Shown here: positions 34,722-43,437 of the stretch, one piece after another
Numbering within the stretch: position 1 is the first letter of the stretch
How the letters are laid out: every line of letters begins with the position of its first letter
Source of the DNA: Bradyrhizobium sp. CB1650
GTDB lineage: Bacteria > Pseudomonadota > Alphaproteobacteria > Rhizobiales > Xanthobacteraceae
Length of the DNA stretch: 64,000 nucleotides
NCBI RefSeq assembly: GCF_029761915.1
Contig: NZ_CP121695.1
Location: forward strand, 806,001 to 870,000
Reading direction: 5' to 3'
Translations under genes and position numbers: made by a program
Notes under the pieces: model-generated
Told to the model about the DNA's origin: nothing
Database searches by the model: none
Seen by the model: only the letters and a program-made list of their open reading frames with translations

Positions 34722-34769
34722 AGGCGCCCCCGATTGTCATCTTCAACACTTCTCAATGAGGAACTAGAC

Positions 34770-35582
34770 ATGCGCGACGATGACTGCTGCAGACCGCAAC
34801 GACGATCATTCCTAACGGCCCTGGCCGGTGTCACGGCGGCGACGGCGTTCACGGCGACAAGTACAGGTACCGCCCAAGCCGCGACGATGGATGCATATGC
34901 CGATCCAACCAAGCCGGCACTTCAGAAGGGGAACATGAAGTTAGACCCCTCCCGGGCGGCCTTGGTCGTCATCGATCCGCAGATCGACTTCATGAGCCCG
35001 ACAGGTAAGGCATGGCCGGTTGTCGGAGAAAGTGTGACCGAGCACAACGTCGTTCCGAATCTCGGCCGCCTATTCGCGGCTGCGAAGGCTTCTGGAATCG
35101 TCGTAGCAATCTCGCCGCATTATTATTACCACTGGGATCATGCTTGGAAAATACAGGGCCCACTTGAAATCTTCCAACACCAGATCGGAGTATTCGATCG
35201 GAAGGGGCCATATACGTCGGACGGCTTCAGGGATTCGGGCGCGGACTTCTTGCCGGAATTCAAGAAGTATATCGAAGACGGGAAGACGATTATCTGTTCG
35301 CCGCATAAACTATATGGCCCACAGGTCAACGATCTACCCTTCCAGCTCCGCAAGCAGCGCGTCGATCAGATCATTCTCGCGGGGATGCTCGCGAACATGT
35401 GCGTCGAGTCCCATCTGCGCGAATTTCTAGAGCTGGGGTTCGAGGTTGCGGTAGTTCGTGATGCAGTGGCTGCGCCCAAACTGCCGGAGGGCGATGGCTA
35501 CCTCGCTTCCCTGATCAACTTTCGATACATGGCAAACGGCCTTTGGACTACGGACGAAACCGTCAGGATGCTGCGGGGCTAA
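34770..35582 (+). CDS. Tat-exported isochorismatase-family hydrolase
   Basis: The 270-residue protein starts with a twin-arginine signal (QRRSFLTALAGVTAATAFTATSTGTAQA). The mature part has VVIDPQIDFMSP (catalytic Asp), a Lys region near PHKLYG and MLANMCVESHLREFLELGF (catalytic Cys), the isochorismatase triad. Members hydrolyse amides or enol ethers. It follows the alpha/beta hydrolase by 48 bases, probably co-transcribed. A strong hairpin lies 36 bases after its stop. Confidence 0.87.
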   Translation: MRDDDCCRPQRRSFLTALAGVTAATAFTATSTGTAQAATMDAYADPTKPALQKGNMKLDPSRAALVVIDPQIDFMSPTGKAWPVVGESVTEHNVVPNLGRLFAAAKASGIVVAISPHYYYHWDHAWKIQGPLEIFQHQIGVFDRKGPYTSDGFRDSGADFLPEFKKYIEDGKTIICSPHKLYGPQVNDLPFQLRKQRVDQIILAGMLANMCVESHLREFLELGFEVAVVRDAVAAPKLPEGDGYLASLINFRYMANGLWTTDETVRMLRG

Positions 35583-35927
35583 GCTCGTGTCTCCGCTGCC
35601 CGGATTCAATCGCAACACTCGGGGGGCGTCGCCCCCCGACATTCGATTTCGATGTATCGGCGATGAGCCGCCGGAAGCTGTGAGCGAACTCGTCGCAGGA
35701 GTCTTGAAGTTTCCGCGGCTGACATTTCCTGGCTCGGCCCTTGCGTTCAGGAGCCTGGCGCACACGCGAAGCGACCCTCAGCAGGGACTATGCGCCAATC
35801 CGCTGTGGCGCCCCGAAGACGTGTTCAGCCCGTCGACTGACACACGGCCTGAAGTCACGTTCGAGGGGCAGGCGCCCTTCGCTGTTGAAAGGCAGGAGGT
35901 CACGACGGAGCTCCGCGAGGACGCGTC
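35583..35927. promoter_or_regulatory. Leader region upstream of cioA
   Basis: Apart from the hairpin at 35619-35639, this 345-base gap contains no convincing gene. It should contain the cioAB promoter; an FNR/ANR box was looked for by eye and not found. Confidence 0.35.
35619..35639. terminator. Strong GC hairpin after isochorismatase
   Basis: TCGGGGGGC and GCCCCCCGA form a perfect 9-bp stem with a 3-base loop. There is no T-run after it. Likely a transcription end or stabiliser for the hydrolase/isochorismatase mRNA. Confidence 0.55.
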
Positions 35928-37343
35928 ATGTTCGGATTAACGACGCTCGAGCTGGCCCGCATCCAGTTCGGATTCACCATCTCGTTTCACATCATCTTTC
36001 CGGCAATCACGATCGGCCTTGCCAGCTATCTGGCAGTTCTCGAAGGCGTGTGGCTTTGGAAAAAGAAGACCGTTTATCTTGATCTGTACCATTTCTGGTC
36101 CAAGATCTTCGCCGCCAACTTCGCGATGGGCGTGGTCTCGGGCCTCGTCATGGCCTACCAATTTGGCACGAATTGGAGCTATTTTTCCGCGTTCGCCGGA
36201 AGCGTCACCGGGCCTCTGCTCGCCTACGAAGTACTCACCGCCTTCTTCCTCGAGGCCGGCTTTCTTGGCGTTATGCTATTTGGGTGGAATAAGGTTGGAC
36301 CCGGCCTTCATTTTTTTGCCACCCTGATGGTGGCGATCGGCACGCTAGTCTCGGCGACCTGGATCCTTGCCTCAAATAGCTGGATGCAAACGCCGGATGG
36401 GTTCGAGATCATTGACGGCCGTGTCGTGCCGATCGATTGGCTTAGGGTAATATTCAATCCATCATTTCCCTATCGTCTCGCGCACATGGTCATCGCGGCC
36501 TATTTGGCGACGGCTCTGCTGGTCGGCGCTTCGGGCGCGTGGCATCTCATCCGTCGTCCCGCAACACCTGCCACGCGCACCATGCTCTCGATGGCCATGT
36601 GGATGGTGCTGGCAGCCGCTCCGACACAGATCGCCGTCGGCGACGCGCACGGCCTCAACACGCTCAAATATCAGCCCGCCAAGATTGCCGCGATAGAGGG
36701 GCACTGGTCCAACGAGCCGGGCCAAAGCGTTCCGCTGATCCTGTTCGGCTGGCCTGTAATGGCCGCAGAAACCACGCGCGGTGCAATCGAAATCCCGTAC
36801 CTCGGCAGTCTGATCCTCACACATAGCGCGAACGGCCAGTTCCCCGGCCTCAGCGAATTCGCACCGCAGGACCGGCCCAATTCTACAGTCGTGTTCTGGA
36901 CCTTCCGGGTGATGGTCGGTCTCGGCTTCCTGATGCTGACACTCGGGCTTTGGGCTGCGTGGCTCCGCTTGCGCGAACGGCTTTACGACTCTCGCGCCTT
37001 CCTACGTTTCGCGACTCTGATGGGGCCAAGTGGGCTGATCGCCATGCTCGCCGGCTGGCTCACAACCGAGATCGGTCGCCAACCGTGGGTTGTTTACGGC
37101 GTCATGCGAACCGAGCACGCGGTCTCGGGCCATTCGGCGCTCGCACTGTCAAGCACGCTGATCCTGTTCATCGTCATTTATTGCGCCGTGTTCGGCACCG
37201 GCATCCGATACATGCTGAAGCTCATGGCCGCGGGACCGAGCACGGATTCCCGGGAAACGAGCGCGCGCCTCCACGGCCAGGCTCTGCGTCCGTCGCGGCC
37301 ACTATCCGCAGCACCCGACGATATCGCCCCAACAAGCGTTTAG
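35928..37343 (+). CDS. cioA: Cytochrome bd-type (cyanide-insensitive) ubiquinol oxidase subunit I
   Basis: The 471-residue membrane protein has about nine helices. It carries the early haem ligand His21 (ISFHIIFPAITIG), a second conserved His in PYRLAHMV, the GRQPWVVYGVMRTE signature and a short quinol loop typical of CioA rather than CydA. It oxidises ubiquinol and reduces oxygen in the inner membrane with haems b558, b595 and d (or b). GTG/ATG choice is clear at ATG 35928. Confidence 0.93.
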   Translation: MFGLTTLELARIQFGFTISFHIIFPAITIGLASYLAVLEGVWLWKKKTVYLDLYHFWSKIFAANFAMGVVSGLVMAYQFGTNWSYFSAFAGSVTGPLLAYEVLTAFFLEAGFLGVMLFGWNKVGPGLHFFATLMVAIGTLVSATWILASNSWMQTPDGFEIIDGRVVPIDWLRVIFNPSFPYRLAHMVIAAYLATALLVGASGAWHLIRRPATPATRTMLSMAMWMVLAAAPTQIAVGDAHGLNTLKYQPAKIAAIEGHWSNEPGQSVPLILFGWPVMAAETTRGAIEIPYLGSLILTHSANGQFPGLSEFAPQDRPNSTVVFWTFRVMVGLGFLMLTLGLWAAWLRLRERLYDSRAFLRFATLMGPSGLIAMLAGWLTTEIGRQPWVVYGVMRTEHAVSGHSALALSSTLILFIVIYCAVFGTGIRYMLKLMAAGPSTDSRETSARLHGQALRPSRPLSAAPDDIAPTSV

Positions 37344-37354
37344 AAGGCTGGACC

Positions 37355-38362
37355 ATGGGTATTGACCTTTCCATTCTCTGGGCCCTCATCATCGGTTTCG
37401 GGCTGATGATGTATGTCATCATGGATGGCTTCGACCTCGGAATCGGCATTCTCTTTCCTTTCGTGAGCGCGCGCGAGGATCGAGACACGATGGTGAACAC
37501 GGTGGCCCCCGTTTGGGACGGCAACGAAACGTGGTTGGCGTTCGGGGGCGCGGGGCTGCTTGCGGCCTTTCCGCTGGCGTACTCTATCATCCTGAGCGCG
37601 CTCTATCTGCCACTCATGTTGATGCTGGCAGGCCTCATCTGGCGCGGCGTCGCCTTCGAGTTTCGTTTCAAGGCGGACGAGGCGCACAGACCTTTCTGGG
37701 ACAGGGCCTTCGCCTGGGGCTCCTATGTCGCGGCTCTCTCGCAAGGTTTAGCGCTTGGCGGATTCATTAACGGCTTCGAGGTCCGGGAACGCGCCTACGC
37801 GGGCGGGCTGCTCGATTGGCTGACACCCTTCAGCCTGTTCGCCGGCGTCGGTCTCATGATCGCCTACGCCCTACTGGGAGCGACCTGGCTCGTGATGAAG
37901 ACGGAAGGCGAACTCCAGCTGAGAATGCGTGAGCTCGGCCAACCGATCACCGTCGGCCTTGTGGCGGCCATTGCAATCGTCAGCTTCTGGACGCCTGCCG
38001 CTCATGCCGAAGTCGCGAACCGTTGGTTCTCGCTGCCCAACCTGCTTTTCTTCGCGCCGGTGCCGGTGCTCGTGTTGCTTGCCACATGGGCGCTCCTAAA
38101 GACGCTTGCCGGCAACAGCCATGCCGCACCTTTCCTGCTCGCGCTGCTCTTGATCTTCCTAGGCTATACCGGCCTCGTTATCAGCCTCTGGCCGAACATC
38201 ATTCCGCCGGCCATTTCGATTTGGGACGCGGCGGCACCGCCGCAGAGCATGGGGTTCACGCTGGTAGGCGCCTTGTTCGTCGTCCCCTTTATCCTCGTCT
38301 ATACTGCGTGGTCCTACTACGTCTTCCGGGGGAAGGTGCGAGCCGGCGAGGGTTACCACTGA
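37355..38362 (+). CDS. cioB: Cytochrome bd-type ubiquinol oxidase subunit II
   Basis: The 335-residue polytopic protein starts MGIDLSILWALIIGFGLMMYVIMDGFDLGIGILFPF, with WDGNETWLAFGGAGLLAAFPLAYS, the CydB/CioB signature. ATG 37355 lies 11 bases after cioA. It lacks residues that bind haem itself and stabilises subunit I. Its stop overlaps the next ATG. Confidence 0.93.
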   Translation: MGIDLSILWALIIGFGLMMYVIMDGFDLGIGILFPFVSAREDRDTMVNTVAPVWDGNETWLAFGGAGLLAAFPLAYSIILSALYLPLMLMLAGLIWRGVAFEFRFKADEAHRPFWDRAFAWGSYVAALSQGLALGGFINGFEVRERAYAGGLLDWLTPFSLFAGVGLMIAYALLGATWLVMKTEGELQLRMRELGQPITVGLVAAIAIVSFWTPAAHAEVANRWFSLPNLLFFAPVPVLVLLATWALLKTLAGNSHAAPFLLALLLIFLGYTGLVISLWPNIIPPAISIWDAAAPPQSMGFTLVGALFVVPFILVYTAWSYYVFRGKVRAGEGYH

Positions 38363-38505
38363 TGAAGCCGAGCAGTCCTTCTTGCTGGCTCTGGACGCGC
38401 CGCATCGGCTGGATGCTCCTGATTTGGACGGCCAGTATTGTCACGCTGGCGATCGCCGCCCTGAGCGTCAGACTATTGATGAATCTCGCCGGACTGGCGC
38501 CGTGA
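38362..38505 (+). CDS. DUF2474-type small subunit of the CioAB oxidase
   Basis: This 47-residue protein (RRIGWMLLIWTASIVTLAIAALSVRLLMN) has one transmembrane helix after a basic RR-GW motif. DUF2474 proteins habitually follow cioB and are viewed as CydX-like subunits. The ATG shares its A with the cioB TGA, so translation is coupled. Confidence 0.8.
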   Translation: MKPSSPSCWLWTRRIGWMLLIWTASIVTLAIAALSVRLLMNLAGLAP

Positions 38506-38709
38506 ATGCAAGCGGAGCATATGCCCGAGACCACGGCAGCTCGTGCGCGGCCAGCGATGACGCAGCTGCCGACGGTCACAATTCGGGGGCGCAGTAAACA
38601 AGGCTGGCAGAGGTGCGACCGTAGATCTTTGGCTGCAGATAGCGGGCGGATAGCCGCGACTCTCAACAGGTCAAAGAAGCCAAGCTCATCACATCAACTT
38701 TCCAAAATC

Positions 38710-39033
38710 GTGTTGAAGATAGCGGCTCGATTCGTGGCGTTAGGCGCGGTTCCTTTTGTAACTTTGAACGGAGCGGAGGCGACAAAGTGGCCGTACTGCC
38801 GCACCGATGTCTCAGATTACAAGTTGATCTGCAGCTTCATCAATATGGAGGAATGCCTTGCCACAGTGTCTGGGCGCGGTGGCCTTTGCGTGCGCGATCC
38901 GTTCTTAGCCGACGCTCGCAATTCCCATGCTTATGAGCCAATTCGATTAAAGGCGGATCTCGGAGCAGTGCGTAACCGATCCGTTGAGCTAAGCGCTCGA
39001 CGAGACCACCGAGGCAATCAGGGAAATCCGTAA
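38710..39033 (+). CDS. Small secreted DUF3551-like protein
   Basis: From GTG 38710 the frame encodes a signal-like start (KIAARFVALGAVPFVTLNGAEA) followed by KWPYCRTDVSDYKLICSFINMEECLATVSGRGGLC, the Cys-patterned core of DUF3551 proteins common in Bradyrhizobium. The tail after about residue 72 is unusually long and may be read-through after a lost stop. Function unknown. Confidence 0.5.
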   Translation: MLKIAARFVALGAVPFVTLNGAEATKWPYCRTDVSDYKLICSFINMEECLATVSGRGGLCVRDPFLADARNSHAYEPIRLKADLGAVRNRSVELSARRDHRGNQGNP

Positions 39034-39064
39034 ACCCCTCATTTGAGATCAATTCGCGCGGCGG

Positions 39065-39093
39065 CCTATAGCCGCAATGCGGCTGCCTATAGG
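39065..39093. promoter_or_regulatory. Hairpin with two-part stem
   Basis: CCTATAG-CCGC-AAT-GCGG-CTGC-CTATAGG forms a perfect 7-bp outer and 4-bp inner stem. It lies 31 bases after the DUF3551-like stop and may end that transcript. Confidence 0.4.
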
Positions 39094-39156
39094 CGGCCGC
39101 AGAACTTAGAAGAGGCTGTTCGCGTGGCGCGCAAACTCCCCTGCGCTTTCGCTGCC

Positions 39157-39327
39157 TCTAAGGCGATGCGTCGCGTCATCGGACGCTTGCGCTCGAATGG
39201 TGACGCGGACGTCTCTCTGGCTGCACTTGCTTCGGATGGCCGCGTGTCGCGCTTCCCTTCTTCCACGCCTTACCACTGTTCGTTGACGGGCAAAACCCCG
39301 AGCGATTCGCGACGGCGCATGCGTTAG
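39157..39327 (+). pseudogene. AraC-family DNA-binding remnant
   Basis: This encodes AMRRVIGRLRSNGDADVSLAALASDGRVSRF, then jumps to SLTGKTPSDSRRRMR and a stop. It retains part of the first helix-turn-helix and the tail of the second, relative to the AraC gene at 24224, with the middle deleted. Confidence 0.8.
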
Positions 39328-39329
39328 CA

Positions 39330-39360
39330 GCAATCCCTCTACAACTAAGTCAATCGCTCT
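39330..39360 (+). repeat. Direct-repeat module S5
   Basis: Half-sites GCAATCCCTCT (39330) and TCAATCGCTCT (39350) repeat with 20-bp period, two bases after the AraC remnant stop. The following ~110 bases are a decayed leader ending in the broken hydrolase ATG at 39476. Confidence 0.7.
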
Positions 39361-39475
39361 GGCGCAGTGACAAATACGGTTCGCTATGTACGGGGCCTAA
39401 GTAGCAGTTCGTCGCAGTTCGGCTGCGGGCAAAGAAATGGACATCTCGACACACCCCGCTCAAAGGAATGATCCC

Positions 39476-39596
39476 ATGCTCATCAACACCAAAGACAGAG
39501 CACAGACTCTCTACAAAGACTTGGGACCGAAATCCGCTCAGCCTCTTCTCTCTCATCACGGCTGACCGCCGAACTCCGAGGATGGGGAGACTAGCG
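39476..39596 (+). pseudogene. Alpha/beta hydrolase N-terminal remnant
   Basis: This encodes NTKDRAQTLYKDLGPKSAQPLLSHHG, then TGA where the intact gene has Trp (HHGW). About ten further codons (PPNSEDGE) still match before the sequence switches to an MFS tail. Confidence 0.8.
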
Positions 39597-39803
39597 CCGA
39601 CGTAGAGGCGGCCTGGATGAGCGCCACGACTATCCTGGTGTTGCTCCTGCGCCGCGAAGCCAACGTCCTCTCCATCATCGACGGTTTCCAGGTCGCCTTC
39701 TGAGCCGCGATCGTCGGACTGTTGCTGATCAGTCTGATGCGGGCGGCGCCGGCCGGCCCGCTGACGCCGCCGATCTCGGTCGATGGCAGCAGGAATACAA
39801 ACT
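39597..39803 (+). pseudogene. C-terminal remnant of a DHA2 MFS transporter
   Basis: The frame reads REANVLSIIDGFQVAF, a TGA stop at 39701 in place of Trp, then AAIVGLLLISLMRAAPAGPLTPP. This is the last-helix pattern of EmrB-like transporters. It is joined directly to the hydrolase remnant. Confidence 0.65.
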
Positions 39804-39848
39804 AGCCCAGCGCAAGCGCGCAATTCTTCGCAAGAAAGGAGAAGTACC

Positions 39849-40208
39849 ATGAAAACACCATCACTCTTGATAGTTGCGGCCTTTTGCCTCGTAGGCCTGA
39901 CATCCGCCGCACAGGCGCGATCGACCTATGATGGTACTTGGGACCTCGTTTTCGTGACGCAGAGAGGCATCTGTGAATCCAGCTACAACTTCACTGTCAA
40001 TGTCTCCGACGGAATTGTCTCGCACCCAAATCTCCTGAAATTCAGAGGATACGTGGCAAGATCCGGCGCGGTACACGCGTCGGTCACGGTCCATGACAAA
40101 TACGCCTCGGGATCGGGCAAGCTCGCTGGCACCACTGGGCGCGGCAAATGGAGCGGACGCGCGGGGAATTCGCCGTGCTCGGGCTATTGGACCGCTCAAC
40201 GCAATTGA
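39849..40208 (+). CDS. Small secreted protein of unknown function (GYWTAQRN family)
   Basis: The 119-residue protein has a signal peptide (KTPSLLIVAAFCLVGLTSAAQA) and a mature domain beginning STYDGTWDLVFVTQRGICESSYNFTVNVSDG and ending KWSGRAGNSPCSGYWTAQRN. This pattern resembles small periplasmic beta-rich proteins of Rhizobiales. A strong AAAGGAG ribosome site precedes ATG 39849. A remnant copy is at 33325. Function unknown. Confidence 0.75.
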   Translation: MKTPSLLIVAAFCLVGLTSAAQARSTYDGTWDLVFVTQRGICESSYNFTVNVSDGIVSHPNLLKFRGYVARSGAVHASVTVHDKYASGSGKLAGTTGRGKWSGRAGNSPCSGYWTAQRN

Positions 40209-40293
40209 GCGGACCTGTGGCCATCGCTAAGGCCCCTTCGGTGGCCGCCGATGAACACGGGTTTCACCCTTTTCTACTCAACGGATGGATCAT

Positions 40294-40428
40294 ATGACCA
40301 CAGGCATAACCGCGGATAGCGTCCAGACCCTCTACAAGGACTGCGAGTCTAATTCCGCCGAACCCATTGTTTTTCATCACGCACCGAACCGGCAGAACGG
40401 CGCACTCTTCTTTGGGAGCGCATCATGA
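40294..40428 (+). pseudogene. Second alpha/beta hydrolase N-terminal remnant
   Basis: It begins MTTGITADSVQTLYKDCESNSAEPIVFHH, as in the hydrolase at 33891, then loses homology and stops inside the next ATG. The ~60 bases upstream also match the decayed leader before the intact gene. Confidence 0.8.
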
Positions 40429-40973
40429 TACTGGGTATGAGCTTGGCGATGTTCACGATGGTCCACGTGATCATGAGCCTGATTGCAATCCTGGCGGGCC
40501 TGGCCGTGATGTTCGGAATGCTCGGCTCGAAGCGGATGCCGGGTCTTACCGCGCTCTTCCTTGGATTCACAATCCTGACGAACGCTTCAGGGTTTCTGAT
40601 TCCACCGCTGCTGTTCGAGAAACTGTTGCCGTCCCAAATGATCGGCATTCTCTCGCTGGTTCTGCTGGCTACCGCCTGCTTTGCGCTTTACTACATGAAG
40701 CTTGCCGGTGCCTGGCGCTGGATCTACGCGCTAACCGCGCTGATCTCGCTTTATCTCAACGTATTCGTGCTGGTGATCCAGTCCTTCCTGAAGGTTCCGG
40801 CGCTGCATGCGCTGGCGCCAAGCGTGCCGCCAACTGAGCCGCCGTTCGCCACCGTCCAGGGCATCGTGCTGGTATTCTTCGTCGTCCTGATCATCGGCGT
40901 GATCCGGCGATACCGACCGATGCCCACGGTCAAGGCGGTATCTAACATTTCTTTCAGTTCGCCGGCCGGATGA
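40425..40973 (+). CDS. Polytopic membrane protein, unknown function
   Basis: This 182-residue protein has about five hydrophobic helices (8-33, 43-62, 72-90, 98-118, 143-163) and a short basic loop. GGGAG lies seven bases before ATG 40425, overlapping the remnant stop. A piece of its C-terminal sequence recurs at 41787. No family was recognised beyond a small integral membrane protein. Confidence 0.7.
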   Translation: MILGMSLAMFTMVHVIMSLIAILAGLAVMFGMLGSKRMPGLTALFLGFTILTNASGFLIPPLLFEKLLPSQMIGILSLVLLATACFALYYMKLAGAWRWIYALTALISLYLNVFVLVIQSFLKVPALHALAPSVPPTEPPFATVQGIVLVFFVVLIIGVIRRYRPMPTVKAVSNISFSSPAG

Positions 40974-41023
40974 CAAGTCGTGGAGGAGCATCGGCTCGCC
41001 GGTGCTCACTCCAAAGGGCCAGA

Positions 41024-41150
41024 GGACACTCGTCGACAGTGTCCCTGTTGAGCTCGAACCCGCACCCGTTGCGGAGCTCGAAGATGACAGAGACGACCTT
41101 CTGCCGTTGCTTGAGCTTCACACCAATCGGGTGGGAGACGGTCTCCCACC
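41024..41150. promoter_or_regulatory. Two hairpins before the truncated hydrolase gene
   Basis: GGACACT-N7-AGTGTCC (41024-41044) and GGTGGGAGAC-G-GTCTCCCACC (41130-41150) lie between the membrane-protein stop and ATG 41190. The second may terminate the upstream message. Confidence 0.45.
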
Positions 41151-41189
41151 ATAAGATAGCGGCTGAACATCGTCAAAGGAGTTGTTGCT

Positions 41190-41735
41190 ATGCCAACTAT
41201 CAAGACAAAGGGCGGCGTCGATATCTTCTACAAGGACTGGGGTCAGGGACAGCCGATCGTGTTCAGCCACGGATGGCCACTGTCATCCGACGATTGGGAC
41301 ACGCAGATGCTATTCTTTCTCAATCATGGGTACCGCGTCGTCGCCCTTGATCGTCGAGGCCATGGTCGCTCCACCCAGGTGGTGCATGGTCACGATATGG
41401 ATCATTACGCCGACGATCTCGCGGCTCTGACGGCCCATCTTGATAGATACGCGATCCACGTCGGCCATTCAACGGGCGGAGGTGAGGTGGTGCGCTATCT
41501 CGCCCGGCACGGCGAGAGTCGGGCTGTCAAGGCTGTACTGGCCTCCGCGGTACCGCCATTGATGGTGAAAACGCCGGCGAACCCCGGAGGCCTTCCGAAG
41601 GAGGTGTTCGATGGTCAGGCTGCGGTTGCGACGAGACGGCCACGATCAATGCCGACCTTCTGGCATTCTTTCGCAGCTAGTCATGCCGCATTCTCGACCT
41701 TGAGGGTCCGCTACACGCCCACCTTCACAAAATAG
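41190..41735 (+). pseudogene. Alpha/beta hydrolase with internal deletion and frameshift
   Basis: Residues 1-147 are intact ([25 protein letters not shown]) up to GLPKEVFDG. About 100 codons are then missing; the original C-terminus ([14 protein letters not shown], stop TAG 41678-41680) is out of frame, and the open frame runs to 41735. The acid and His residues are lost, so it should be inactive. AAAGGAG precedes the start. Confidence 0.8.
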
Positions 41736-41786
41736 TCGTCTTTGCGAAGTGGCCAATCTCGCCGCGCCCCGTGCGCGGCGAGTGCC

Positions 41787-41865
41787 ACCAGCCGAGCCGC
41801 CGTTCCGCATCGTCCACGGCATCGTGCTGGCATTCTTCCTCGGCGTGATCCGGCGAACCGACAGA
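41787..41865 (+). pseudogene. Fragment of the 40425 membrane protein
   Basis: Encodes PAEPPFRIVHGIVLAFFLGVIRR, matching PTEPPFATVQGIVLVFFVVLIIGVIRR of the gene at 40425 with a small deletion. Confidence 0.7.
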
Positions 41866-41879
41866 CGCCGACATACGCT

Positions 41880-42040
41880 TGACCCTGGGTTACGGTGATC
41901 CGCTTCTGACGCCGCCGTGGCGGTTGTTGGGACCGCTGGAGGCGGCGAACGGAGCGCTCATGTTCGGCGTTTCGACCGCGATGGTCTTTGCCGTTATCCA
42001 ACGGCTGCTTCTGGCAAGGTTTGAGGACCTTAGGTACTGA
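41880..42040 (+). pseudogene. Potassium-channel-like C-terminal fragment
   Basis: Encodes LTLGYGDPLLTPPWRLLGPLEAANGALMFGVSTAMVFAVIQRLL then a stop. TLGYGD is a selectivity-filter motif of two-helix ion channels and the rest matches the following helix. No start or first helix is present. Confidence 0.65.
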
Positions 42041-42138
42041 GCGTTTTGTCGAGGCGTTCGCCAATTACAAGCGATACGGATACCGATCGTTAGAGGCGCC
42101 CCTCGATACGACCGCGACCCCGGCATTCAAGTCTGCCG

Positions 42139-42528
42139 TCACTGTGCGGGCACGAGCGCCGGCGCGCCCTTGTCCTTGATCAAGAGCACCAGAAATTTCG
42201 CCGGCTGGGTGCCGCTTGCGTTCCGGTCGATGACATGAATATCACCAGGGCCTTCATAGAAGGTCTGTCCTGGTGTCAGTGTCACCTGTTGTCCACCCTT
42301 CAGCTGCATCACGACGGAGCCCTCCAGCACGTATACAAACGCATGTGCATTGTGTCGGTGGATTGCGCTCGACCCACCGGGCGCATGCTCGACGGTGATC
42401 ATTAGAGCTTCTCTGCCGGGATTCTCCGGAAGATCCTTGGAGATGAGTGACGTGACCTTAGGCTCCTGAGCCACCGCCGTGCCGGTCATGAGGCACAGAA
42501 GAACCATCGCAACGAGTCTGATGGTCAT
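42139..42528 (-). CDS. Secreted cupin-domain protein
   Basis: The 129-residue protein has a signal peptide (MTIRLVAMVLLCLMTGTAVAQ) and a cupin core: HAPGGSSAIHRHNAHAFVYVLEG and the second motif PGQTFYEGPGDIHVIDRN, with metal-binding His residues. GAGG precedes ATG 42528. Periplasmic; substrate unknown. Confidence 0.8.
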   Translation of the reverse strand: MTIRLVAMVLLCLMTGTAVAQEPKVTSLISKDLPENPGREALMITVEHAPGGSSAIHRHNAHAFVYVLEGSVVMQLKGGQQVTLTPGQTFYEGPGDIHVIDRNASGTQPAKFLVLLIKDKGAPALVPAQ

Positions 42529-42581
42529 AGTCGCCTCTCTTTTGTTCGTTGTCAGGGCCGCTCGTGACAGACGGGGCGGGA

Positions 42582-43334
42582 TCAGGCTTTTGCCTGGGAG
42601 CGGCGGAGCCATTCGTCCAGACCGATGCGGCCGAGGCGCGCCTCGCCCAGCGGCACCAGCGATTTCTCCTCCACCCGGCCGCCGAAGTATCGGGCCTCGG
42701 GATCGCTCACGACCTCACGCGGATCGCCGAGCGCCTTCAGATAGCGGGCAACGATTTCGTTGAACGGCGCTCGTTCCGGGCCGGCAATCTCGACGATGCC
42801 GTTTCGCGGCGCCGCGAGCGCCACCTCGGCGACGTTGGCAGCAACGTCGTCCGACGCGATGGGCTGGAAGAGGCCGGGCGAAAGCCTGACCACATTCCCA
42901 TCCGCACTTGAAGCGGCGATGCCGCCGAGGAATTCCATGAACTGGGTCGAGCGGATGATGGTGTAGGGGATGCCGGAGGCCTCGATCAGTTTCTCCTGGG
43001 CGACCTTGGCACGGAAATAGCCATTGTCGCTCCGGTCGGTTCCGACGATGGATAGCGCGACATGGTGCCGGACGCCGGCTGCGGCCTCCGCCGCAAGAAG
43101 GTTGCGCCCGGAAGTCTCGAAAAATTCCAGCACCGCCTTGTCTTCCCATGAGGGCGCGTTGGCGAGGTCGATCACCACCTGCGCGCCGGCCAGGGCCTCT
43201 TTGAGCCCCTCGCCGGTGATGGTGTTGACGCCAGTATTGGGCGAAGCGGCGACGACCTCATGGCCGCCTTGGCGCAGAATGGCGACGGTCTTCGAGCCGA
43301 TCAGGCCGGTGCCGCCGATAACGACGATCTTCAT
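42582..43334 (-). CDS. NmrA-like NAD(P)-binding protein
   Basis: The 250-residue atypical short-chain dehydrogenase starts MKIVVIGGTGLIGSKTVAILRQGG, with DLANAPSW, HHVALSIVGTDR and GYFRAKVAQEKLIEASGIPYTIIRSTQF. This fits NmrA/quinone-reductase-type proteins that bind NAD(P)H. Gene lies 53 bases before the cupin gene in the same direction. Confidence 0.85.
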   Translation of the reverse strand: MKIVVIGGTGLIGSKTVAILRQGGHEVVAASPNTGVNTITGEGLKEALAGAQVVIDLANAPSWEDKAVLEFFETSGRNLLAAEAAAGVRHHVALSIVGTDRSDNGYFRAKVAQEKLIEASGIPYTIIRSTQFMEFLGGIAASSADGNVVRLSPGLFQPIASDDVAANVAEVALAAPRNGIVEIAGPERAPFNEIVARYLKALGDPREVVSDPEARYFGGRVEEKSLVPLGEARLGRIGLDEWLRRSQAKA

Positions 43335-43437
43335 GTGATGGCTCCCGAGTTCGGTCCAGCGACGTGCTGGACATTTGTTATCGGTTCAGCTGGCGCAGAA
43401 CGGACATGGCGTCACGGCATAAGCCAGCCGTCTCCTT

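Noticed and set aside
39476..39803. Trp codons replaced by TGA in three damaged genes (33738, 39563, 39701), as if TGA were recoded
   Set aside because: The same sequences carry deletions and fusions typical of decay, and neighbouring intact genes use TGA as a stop.
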